DNA of 39,771 nt, from NCBI GenBank assembly GCA_037447655.1, contig JBBHKE010002640.1:319146-358916 (forward strand). Reading direction: 5' to 3'. Every line of letters begins with the position of its first letter. The stretch's first letter is position 1. The notes under the pieces are model-generated. The model ran no database searches. It had not been told where the DNA came from and saw nothing but the letters and a program-made list of their open reading frames with translations. Positions 31,921 to 39,771 of the stretch are shown here, piece by piece. The stretch comes from Zygnema cylindricum. Taxonomy: Eukaryota; Streptophyta; Zygnematophyceae; Zygnematales; Zygnemataceae. The position numbers and the translations under genes were made by a program.

Positions 31921-33767
31921 ACCACCTGCAGAGACTGGAAGACTGGTCTGGATACGGGCTGCAGGCCAGACTCACGATCAAAAGCCCCACGACCTAACAA
32001 AGAATGAAGCACGTCCATGAGCCGATCGTCAAATGCAGAAAGGGACGACACAAAAGTAGGAGTGGGAGGGGAAGTACGAGTAAGGTAGGAGGGGCGATGG
32101 GGGAAACACCTGGTTAAAAGTGCAAAAGCCACTTGGGGATCGGAAAGGTTAGGAAGGTCATCCACATGGGACAAATCTGTCTGAAGAGCAGAATCAAGAA
32201 ATTGCTTGATGTATAGATCAGAACCGAGAGGGCAACCTAGCACTCGAATGCCTTCGGATGGAGGAGGAGTCTGAAAACCAGGAGGTGGAATGAAAGAAGG
32301 AGGAAAAGCACTGGGGGACCACACAACACACTTAGTGGGTTGGACAGAAAGATTGAGTTCGGCCAAACGATTCTTGAAAAAGGTATAGGCCGGTATAACT
32401 TGGTCCCAAGGACCGATAATGTGTGTGTCGTCCGCAACTGAAGGGAAGAGGCAAGATGGAAAAGCAGCCGCGGAAGCTCGAAGGGCCCGGTAATGAGCAA
32501 GGGCAAACAAAGGGCCTCCAAGAGGATCGCCCTGACGAGTGCCGGTCGTGGAAGAAAGTGGGACCAAATCACCATCAATGGAAAAGGAGAGGCTGCTGCT
32601 CAAAGAATAAAAGGCCCTCACAAAAGGAAATATCTGGACAATTGGAGAAGGTGCAGCCATAAGCTCGGAAAAAATGGCGTTACGATCCACTGTATTGAAA
32701 GCATTAGAAACATCAACTTGAAGGACTAAATAATCCGGATGGGCATCTAACAACGCTCGAATCCCGTGGATCACATCTTCACAACCTCCCCGGGTTGCCA
32801 CTCCAAACTGATGAGGAGAGAAATAATCATGGAAAGCGGGCTGGAGTTGGATGCAAATGGCACGGGCCACCAAGCGGTACAACACCTCGCCCACGGCAAT
32901 AGGACGGATTCCCCCATTGGGTTTGGTTACAGCTACAAGGCGGGAGGCCGTGAGGAGATCACATATACGAGAGGGAACAGTACCACCGGCGATAAGAGAA
33001 CAAACTCGAAAAAACACATCAAAACCTCGGGCACCTGATTCCGGAGGCAAAACGTCGCGAAATAACTCATAAACTGTGCCCGATGGACCCCCTGCTGAAA
33101 GGTGTGGAGAAGTCGTAAGGGCTTTAATGAAAGCGTCCCGATCTAGGATAAAACACTCTGATGGCTCAAAGGTGTGAATAGAGGGGGATTGAGGGGTGGG
33201 AGCTGGTGGATGGAGAGCTCGAAGAATCTCGATAGTCTCGGGAGATCGAGGAGCAGGATTAAACGGTTGGAGGGCGCGAACTGCTCGAGAGAGCTCACCA
33301 ACTCGGCCCAAATGAACCCCGCGACGATAAGAGGATGGTACATCTGAAGTCGTAGATCTACCACGTGGTGTGAAGGAAGCACTTGCAACTCGATCCTCGT
33401 GCTCGGCGTGAAGGGCCTTCCAATCACCTCGAAGGAATCGTCGGCAACGAGCCATAGTTTCTCGGGCCCCGCTACCACCTCCACGGCGGGGTAAAACTAG
33501 AACCCAAAGAGAAAACATGAAAAGGAGGTTCCAAGGTCCAACATCCGTGGGATCGGAACAAATAAAGGTCAAAGGGAGGTGGAGGGCGTCCTGTACTATA
33601 ATCCGCACAGCCATGGGGATCCGCGTGTATAATCGTGGACGGGGTGATCCCAAATCATACGCTCCAAGCACGTCTAATTCGCGTACAAATGCCCAATCTT
33701 CGCTTGTAGGTCCGGATGGAAGTGCGGTGGAAGGAAGGGTACTAGAGGATAGGCCTCCCTGGGCCAA
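31905..33767 (-). CDS. Retrotransposon polyprotein, N-terminal part: reverse transcriptase
   Basis: 620 residues from the first AUG in frame. RT motifs in order: LVAVTKPNGGIRPIAVGEVL at about 290, VLQVDVSNAFNTVDR (motif A), TGTRQGDPLGGPLFAL (motif B), and SVADDTHIIG (motif C, VADD in place of the usual YADD/FADD). A linker and the start of the thumb follow, and the frame ends at TGA after QSLQVVWVYC. The frame is open upstream of this AUG for at least 100 codons and encodes a zinc finger there, so the true start may be non-AUG or further 5'. The frame is otherwise intact, implying a recent insertion. Confidence 0.92.
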   Translation of the reverse strand: MAQGGLSSSTLPSTALPSGPTSEDWAFVRELDVLGAYDLGSPRPRLYTRIPMAVRIIVQDALHLPLTFICSDPTDVGPWNLLFMFSLWVLVLPRRGGGSGARETMARCRRFLRGDWKALHAEHEDRVASASFTPRGRSTTSDVPSSYRRGVHLGRVGELSRAVRALQPFNPAPRSPETIEILRALHPPAPTPQSPSIHTFEPSECFILDRDAFIKALTTSPHLSAGGPSGTVYELFRDVLPPESGARGFDVFFRVCSLIAGGTVPSRICDLLTASRLVAVTKPNGGIRPIAVGEVLYRLVARAICIQLQPAFHDYFSPHQFGVATRGGCEDVIHGIRALLDAHPDYLVLQVDVSNAFNTVDRNAIFSELMAAPSPIVQIFPFVRAFYSLSSSLSFSIDGDLVPLSSTTGTRQGDPLGGPLFALAHYRALRASAAAFPSCLFPSVADDTHIIGPWDQVIPAYTFFKNRLAELNLSVQPTKCVVWSPSAFPPSFIPPPGFQTPPPSEGIRVLGCPLGSDLYIKQFLDSALQTDLSHVDDLPNLSDPQVAFALLTRCFPHRPSYLTRTSPPTPTFVSSLSAFDDRLMDVLHSLLGRGAFDRESGLQPVSRPVFQSLQVVWVYC

Positions 33768-33776
33768 AAATCGTTG

Positions 33777-33839
33777 ACAACTCTTTATATGCCGGGAAAT
33801 ACCGGCACCCGTCGCGAAATGGTTATGGCACCCAGTACA
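33777..33839 (-). other. N-terminal CCHC zinc finger of the retrotransposon, upstream of the first AUG
   Basis: In the same frame as the reverse transcriptase, codons read CTGCHNHFATGAGISRHIKS then C: C-x2-C-x12-H-x3-C, spacing of a classical C2H2-like finger with a final Cys. In R2-like proteins such fingers bind the target DNA. No in-frame ATG is visible between the finger and about 34085, while no stop appears either. Confidence 0.8.
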
Positions 33840-33920
33840 TTCTATCCGTTTTGAGGCTATCCGTTTTGAGGCTTGATGGCGAGGTTTAGGTGGAGGAGAT
33901 GAGAGAGAAAGAGAGAGAGA

Positions 33921-34400
33921 GGGGGCGAGGATGCTTGGCCGGCCATAGTTATTGAATGAGGGTGATGCATGAGAATTGTGAGAGGGAGAGGAAAGGGAAA
34001 GTGGGAAGGGGGAAAGTAACCACGGGAAATAGATGTTGAAAATGGTAGTGGGATGGAACCAGGAGGTGAGGAGGAAAGAATTGATGTTTAATTTTTTTTT
34101 TTTTTTTTTTTTGGTTGAGTGAGTGGGTGTGTGTGTGTTCAGTTTTTGGGTGTGTAAAGGGTATAAGAGGGGGGAGGGGGGGAGATTTATTTACTTATTT
34201 ATGATTATGATTATGATTATTATTATTATATATATATATATATTTTTTTATTAATTATTATTATTATTATTTTTTTTTTATTTATTTATTTATTTATTTA
34301 TTTTTTTTTTTTTTTTGTTTGAAAGGGAAAGGGCAGGTTGAGAGAGGGGAAGGGGGGGAGGGGGGGGGGGGGGGGGGGGGGGGGGGAAGGGGAATTCGAG
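33921..34400. repeat. Low-complexity block including a poly-G run
   Basis: It contains GA-rich DNA (33900-33930), poly-T (34089-34112), TTTATTTA and TTATTA repeats (34185-34316), then GGGGGGGAGGGG and about 27 consecutive G (34360-34386). The G-run can form quadruplex or reflect assembly trouble. No gene. Confidence 0.85.
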
Positions 34401-34404
34401 TATC

Positions 34405-34628
<224 letters not shown>

Positions 34629-34956
34629 ATTTAAAGTATAGCTGATCCTATATGAGCTTCCACTATTGTATATTTCTCTGACGCAATTTGTCCTTGGTTT
34701 TTTTGCATTATCTAAGATTGTTAGCACCAATGGTGACGTCACAAAATCAGTCAACAACTTATATTAGGTCAGAGGGCAATTCTTTCCCTCATTTTCTAGA
34801 AAAACCGTTTGTTAACTGGTTTTACCTCTCTTTTACAGCGTTTCGCATCCCCATTAAAGTTAGCAACTCTTATTTGAGCTCTATTTTATGCCCTAAAATC
34901 GTAACCTGTTTGCACCAAAATCATGAAGTACTACTAAAAACGCTGTTTTAAGGGAA

Positions 34957-35162
<206 letters not shown>

Positions 35163-35261
35163 CCTGTGATTAACCTCCTGGCGATTCAATATTCGGTGTA
35201 GCTGACACTAAAAAGGTGTTTTTTTGTATGATAACTTTTCACACCAATAAACAGTGAGGTA

Positions 35262-35462
35262 CAACGTGAATCGCTATTAATGTTAATGTCTTTTTCACCA
35301 CTTAAAAACATCTTTTCTCCGTACACACGTCGGATTTTGGATCTAACGGTTGAGTCGCAGCTTCCTATTTGCGGTCTCAAATTGAAAATCAAACAAGTGT
35401 GTAGGGAGAAAAGATGTTTTAAGTGGCAACAAAATTACAAACACTAATAGCGATACATTGTG
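35262..35462. mobile_element. MITE family 1, variant with long internal hairpin
   Basis: TA then CAACGTGAATCGCTATTAAT on the left; ACACTAATAGCGATACATTG then TG and TA on the right. Inside, CCACTTAAAAACATCTTTTC (from 35298) pairs with GAAAAGATGTTTTAAGTGG (to 35426), so the element folds almost end to end. Its interior differs from the family core, suggesting a sub-family or acquired interior. 201 bp. Confidence 0.75.
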
Positions 35463-36363
35463 TACTCTCAAGAACTCATATTATCAACACTAAAACCGCA
35501 TGTAAGAAATCATGCTTTGGTCTATTTAATGGACAAGCAAGAGTATTAACATACCCATTATATAAACTACTGGTTTCCACAAATTGATTTGTAAGTGGTG
35601 GTAAAATATAATATATTCGTATAAATAACTGGTACTCGTTGATGACTCTTTATTTCTTCTCTTTTCTACTTCTCTTTTTTCTTTCTATTTCCTCTGTTCT
35701 CTTTCTTACTCTTTTACCGCATTATGCGCCTTCAAATTCTCCCCTGAAAAAGATATTATTTTGTACCGAGTGACAACAAAAAAAAGAAAAGAAAGATACA
35801 AGGATAGAAGATTACAACGGCATCGAGCTTTGTACAATAGTAGGTCCCTTGTAAGCTACACCAGTTTGTACCCATTTTAATGCAAAGAAATTACTAAAAT
35901 ACCCATAAACAAAGCAGAAAAACCGGCACACCTCACATAGTAAAGCATGTCTGGGCCATTGTTCAAATATGGGAAACAAGACCACACAAAATGTAATAAA
36001 CCCAACACTCAACATATCCATACTAAAACATACATTATACCGTATAATACACGTATAGCATAAGATAACCACAAGAAGCACCGATTATTTCCGCACATTT
36101 GGACTATGGTATATATTGAGGCAACAAGAAACGGAACAAAATTTTGTTTAAACTACTCTTTACACAACGTTCAACCTACCATTTAAATTCAAACGTATCT
36201 AGGGATAAAACAAATCTGATATGCGACATGAAAAAATACACAATCTACACATACAGAGATACATACTATTTTTCACACACTAATCGCGTGGCCAAAAAAC
36301 CAAACGGGAAGTTTGAAAAAACACTCGATAAAATCGGTATACAGCTACTATTCATAAAAAAAA

Positions 36364-36398
<35 letters not shown>

Positions 36399-36983
36399 AA
36401 AGAAACAAGAGAAGAATATACCGTATTCAATCGAACAATATTCACAAAAAAAAGTCAAAACTCACTCACTCAATGAGTGATTTCTCAAGTGGAAAAAAAA
36501 AATCTTAAAAGAAACCTCGAGAGAGCAAAAAAAACACCTTCCCACCAACAATCCAACCCAGCTTTTCCAAACCCTAAAAAGAGTCGAGAAAAGACAAAAA
36601 TTAAAACCAACCTTAACCACTTTTTTTGTTAACGATATAGACGATAAAAAGATTTTGGTGGACTCCAAACTCTCTCAAAAGACAGGCTTCAATTTCGCGA
36701 TTCACGGGAATTTCAGGGTTTGGTTAGGAAACAGAAAAAAATTGGGGAAAAAAACAAAAAAAATGTTCACAAAAGTTCCCAACGTTTCCTAAAACGTTTC
36801 CAAAGGTTTGAGCTATGGGAGAAAAATGAACTGAAGAAGACCGTTTTGTGAAAAACTGAACTAAAAAAGAGTTGAACTTTGGGAGAAAATGAACAGAAGA
36901 AAAATTTGGGAAAAAATAGTACTGAAGAAGATAAACTTTGTGAAAAAATGAATGGAAAAAGACAAAAAAACGGTTTTTCGAGG
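35463..36983. other. Intergenic DNA with MITE fragments and poly-A
   Basis: 36037-36113 ends in CATTTGGACTATGGTATA and contains CGTATAGCATAAGATAACCA, a partial family 2 MITE. 36357-36395 is poly-A. Hydrophobic open frames on the minus strand near 35812-36081 have no recognisable homology and no clear splice sites. The rest is unremarkable and AT-rich. Confidence 0.5.
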
Positions 36984-39178
36984 CTATTGATAGTTAACCT
37001 GGGCACGTTGTCGAGGAGGGATATACCACATTCGAATCGCCCAATCGTAAAGACTTTCAATACTTGTTTTGACAAAATTGAAAAAAGATCCCGGCCAATA
37101 AGCCGGATGGAGGATTCGAAAAACCAAACTAATGATATGTCGAAAACGTCGACCGACCTGCGAAAAAAAAAAAAAAAACCTCTTTTTCGATTCAGTTGAA
37201 GTTAACAAACCCGATTGGTTAAAACTCGAGAGATTGACTTGAAAAATATAAAAGCAAAGCAAATAGGAGAGCGAGTATGTCTCGATTCAGTGAATTAAGA
37301 AAAAAACTCGATGATTAAAACTCAAGAAATGAAGGATTTGAAAAAAACAAAGATAAAAGAAAAAATCAGAGACCGGGTATAAACAAACTCAAAATAAGAT
37401 AAATAGTCAGTAATTTGATAAACCCAAAGCCTAAACAACTTCAGAATTAACTGTAAGATTTGAATAAAAAGAGTGATGAGCCATATGTGTCACAGAATCA
37501 GATTGACAATGACGGTAACAGATGCGAAAAATTTACTTTTTCAGCCTGTCAAACCACTGGAAAAAGGTTTTGAATGCTTTCAAGTTGTTTTAAAGCCGAC
37601 AGTAAAATGTTAAAGAATGTATTAATCTATTTTTCTTTGTATCAGAAACGTACAAATAAGCTTAATATAGCCTCAACGTAAAAGGTCATACGGGGGGGCA
37701 ATGGGCAGTTCACCTATCATCGCTATTAGAAGTTCATGATTAATTTGGTAGGAGGTATTTTTTTATACTCAAAATGAAAAAAATAGTGTTAATGACACGA
37801 TTCAATTAAGTGATCCAAATGAGCCACAAGTGAGTCCACATATTAGTGTTTAGTTAATACCGCTTCAAAACTAAAAATTCGCTAACTTCATAGCAATGAA
37901 AGGTATCACAAGGAAAAAGCATTTGTAAACACTAAAGTTGGAAATGGACAACCGAAAAGCCAAAAATTCGGTTCAAATTTGAACCGATTGCTCCTTGTTG
38001 AATAACTTTTGATTACGGAAAAAATCCAAAAAATGACTTTTGGTGAAGGTCTCGGATATTACTTTCCAGCATCGTCAAGAAACAGATTCTGTCATCTAGG
38101 TTTCGGTAATATTGACTCGAGGATCTTATGGCCTTCCAATTTTGCAATTCGCGGAAGGCCAAGACCTTGATCTTTCACACATGAGAAAATATATATAATG
38201 AGGTTGGCGTTTTAAAGATTTCATTGGTTCATCAAACGGTACTATGATAAATTTTGCGTTTCACATAAAATGAAGTTCCGCACTCGTAGAATGCAGAATG
38301 GGTTTTCTATAGTCTTTAGAAAAAATCAATTGACAAATCCAAAGAAAAAAACACGTCATAAATGTTTTTGTTATTCCTGTTTATAGTTTCAAGCTCCATA
38401 ACTTTCTTAATATTAACAATTTTTAGTTTTTATTTTGAGGGGTTGGATCACTATTCTTGTCTATTCTGTGCCTGCCAAATTTCAGATTTTTCTGCAATCT
38501 AACATTCCAAAATGTTGATTTTTGTTTGGTCACTTAGAAGGCTATAACTTTGTCCCTTTTTGCGGAAAAAATGTGAAATTTTTGCGACAAGTACTTTAGT
38601 AGGTCTTCTATCATGTCACAAAACATAGGATTTTTCCTGTGAATATCGAGGGACTTATCCAAATGCGCAAAACGGACCGGTTTGCCTAGTGAACTGAAAT
38701 TCGGTTCATTTTCTTCCAACTCTAGTGTTAACTGAGCTCACCTCTAGTTTTGAGAATGAAGTTTTTATGCCCAAATTTCCAATGTCAATAAACAAAAGAC
38801 AGAAAGTCAAAAAGACAAAAAGTGTACCTCCCTGAATACATATCGTTTCAACGCAACTCTTTCTTTTAGCTCTTCTATGAAATCACTTGGATGAGGGTAT
38901 GTATCGATTTAAGGTATTTTACTGCACCTACTGACAAACTGAACTGACAAACCGAGCTGACAAACTGAACCAACAAACTAAACAGAACATATTTTGCCTA
39001 GTCACTGTCTAAAAACCCTAAAAAGACCAATAAACGAAACTCACCGGATATAGGTGGTCGAGAGTGAGTTTGGCCCTCTGTCGGACGGCCCGGGTGGGAA
39101 AGAGGGGTCCTCCGGGGGAAGCCATACTGTACAAAGCCACTTGGAGTCTAATACTGGTAGTGGTCCGAAGCTCAATGC
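36984..39178 (-). CDS. Unrecognised conserved-looking protein, C-terminal three exons (partial)
   Basis: Coding order on the minus strand: 39178-39052 (GIELRTTTSIRLQVALYSMA.., then RAVRQRAKLTLDH), 38900-38828 (YPHPSDFIEELKERVALKRY, VFRE), 37157-36984 (VGRRFRHIISLVFRILHPAY.., then SLYDWAIRMWYIPPRQRAQ, VNYQ, stop TAG). Phases agree if the first intron (39051-38901) is removed as an AT-AC intron. The N-terminal part continues beyond the window or in exons I did not find. The peptide mixes basic and aromatic-hydrophobic stretches, without a clear TM helix. I do not recognise the family and assign no function. The 3' end could instead be a donor at GTTAAC after RQRAQ, with further exons downstream. 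Confidence 0.55.
37711..37900. mobile_element. MITE family 1, degenerate copy
   Basis: CACCTATCATCGCTATTAG resembles the left arm and TTCGCTAACTTCATAGCAATG is a weak right arm. The interior GAGTCCACATATTAGTGTTTAGTTAA carries family-like words. The boundaries are unsure. It sits in the last intron of the unrecognised minus-strand gene. Confidence 0.4.
37928..38729. mobile_element. Putative non-autonomous DNA transposon, about 800 bp
   Basis: The left end AACACTAAAGTTGGAA and right end TTCCAACTCTAGTGTT are inverse complements with one mismatch over 16 bp. Subterminal TTCGGTTCAAATTTGAACCG on the left and AATTCGGTTCATTT on the right share a motif. No matching target duplication is visible and no transposase is encoded. 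The CACTA-like start is suggestive only. It lies inside the 37158-38827 intron. Confidence 0.5.
38901..39051 (-). other. Probable U12-type AT-AC intron, 151 bp
   Basis: On the minus strand the intron would begin ATATCCGGT and end ..CCTTAAATCGATAC. ATATCC is the U12 AT-AC donor core, and CCTTAA about 9 nt before the end is the U12 branch-site core. No polypyrimidine tract precedes the acceptor. Removing it joins KLTLDHL to YPHPSDFIEELKERV in frame. A rival U2 reading (donor GTGAGT at 39044, acceptor before CTAAAAGAA) also keeps frame but drops nine residues. Confidence 0.5.
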
Positions 39179-39629
39179 CTGTATAAAATTTCATTCAATT
39201 TAAAAAAAAAAATAAAAAAAAATAGGGTGTTTTCTTTCAAATTTACGAAGGAAAGCTGGAACAACAACACTTCGGAAAAGCACATCCTGTGTAAAAATGT
39301 TCTTATATTAGCAGAAATATGTTAAAAGACATTACAGAACTTGGGTCTTGAAGAGGTTTCTAAAAAAAGCACTTAAAAAAGACTTGTGCTAGAGAAGTCC
39401 AGTCACACGTACATGATCTTAAAAGATGTATTCAAACAAATGCGTGATTTTTGTAGATACACTTGCAAAAAATAATCAACTTCATTTTGCATGTCAGTGG
39501 ATCAAGTAAGGACATGAAAGGGTATCCCTTAATTTTGACATAAACACAATTTCCCACATTTTATATCCTCAGTTCCCTTAAAAAAGTTAGGCCACTCGGT
39601 CTCATTAAGCAAAAAGAAAAACAAAAAAA

Positions 39630-39771
39630 AAGGAAGGGAGGGAGGGAGGGAGGGAGGGAGGGAGGGGGGGGGGGAGAGGAAAGGAGGAAGCAAGGGCGGA
39701 AGGGAGGGAGGGAGGAAAAAAGAAAGAAAGAAAGGAAAGAAAGAAAGAAAAAAGGAGGGAGGGAGGGAAGG
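39630..39771. repeat. GGGA / GAAA microsatellite at window end
   Basis: (GGGA)n with an 11-G run, then GGAAGG and (GAAA)n, purine-only on the plus strand for over 140 bp and continuing past the window. 39180-39629 upstream holds no exon I can support. Confidence 0.95.

Larger units (their letters stand above)
30588..33920 (-). mobile_element. Nearly full-length RLE-type (R2/HERO/Utopia-like) non-LTR retrotransposon
   Basis: On the minus strand, in order: a C-x2-C-x12-H-x3-C zinc finger (33839-33777), reverse transcriptase (33767-31905), then, after a one-base frameshift, a C-terminal zinc knuckle and restriction-like endonuclease (31920-30829), and about 240 bp of T-rich 3' UTR ending in hairpin GATGGTTTACCATC (30615-30602) and GCGCTTTTTAAT. 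No LTRs and no APE endonuclease. This domain order is that of the R2/NeSL/HERO/Utopia group, in which one protein nicks DNA and primes reverse transcription at the cut. G+C is visibly higher than in the flanks, as often in mobile ORFs. The 5' end is not determined; a poly-T run at 34089-34112 lies close to it. Confidence 0.92.

Noticed and set aside
31300-33777. Several 70-110-residue plus-strand frames
   Set aside because: Shadows of the minus-strand retrotransposon frames.
35812-36081. Hydrophobic 89-residue minus-strand frame as a last exon of the 36984-39178 gene
   Set aside because: No convincing acceptor in the right phase and no recognisable similarity; the gene already has a plausible stop at 36984.

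Overview
The window is nuclear DNA of a green plant, most likely a streptophyte (charophyte alga, bryophyte, lycophyte or fern rather than a seed plant; the species cannot be fixed from sequence alone). Three intron-rich genes give the lineage. One is a CLC-d-type anion/proton exchanger. One is a DRB2/3/5-type double dsRNA-binding protein. One is a membrane-anchored protein with an ethylbenzene-dehydrogenase/DMSO-reductase-like haem-binding domain, a type I recall from early-diverging plants. By eye the DNA is AT-rich outside exons, and introns run from about 60 to 1,900 bp, filled with homopurine/homopyrimidine tracts, microsatellites and small transposons.

Layout. 141-13733 (+): 3' part of the CLC-d gene, 19 exons visible, 5' end cut by the window edge. 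13734-17211: a 22-bp minisatellite of about 30 units with block duplications, a GA-rich tract and a 5'-truncated retroelement tail. 17212-23507 (-): a complete 8-exon, 360-residue haem-domain gene whose splice phases all agree; one intron holds an intact hAT-type 420-bp element with 8-bp target duplications. 23508-26350: a divergent intergenic region rich in GTAC motifs and a foldback element. 26351-28510 (+): a complete 3-exon, 304-residue DRB gene. 28511-30400: tandem repeats and a second-family MITE. 30415-about 33900 (-): a nearly full-length non-LTR retrotransposon with N-terminal zinc finger, reverse transcriptase and C-terminal restriction-like endonuclease, broken by one frameshift and abutting an older truncated copy of the same family. 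33900-36980: simple repeats (poly-G, long AT arrays) and MITEs. 36984-39178 (-): C-terminal part of a gene I do not recognise, with a likely U12-type AT-AC intron and a large TIR element in its last intron. 39600-39771: GGGA/GAAA repeats.

The three recognised genes do not form a pathway. The most unusual material is mobile or structural: a TA-flanked MITE family with at least seven copies here, a conserved 3' hairpin shared by three retroelement tails, the retroelement's zinc finger lying upstream of its first AUG, the probable U12 intron, and the 89-90-bp triplication spanning the 3' end and donor of DRB exon 1.
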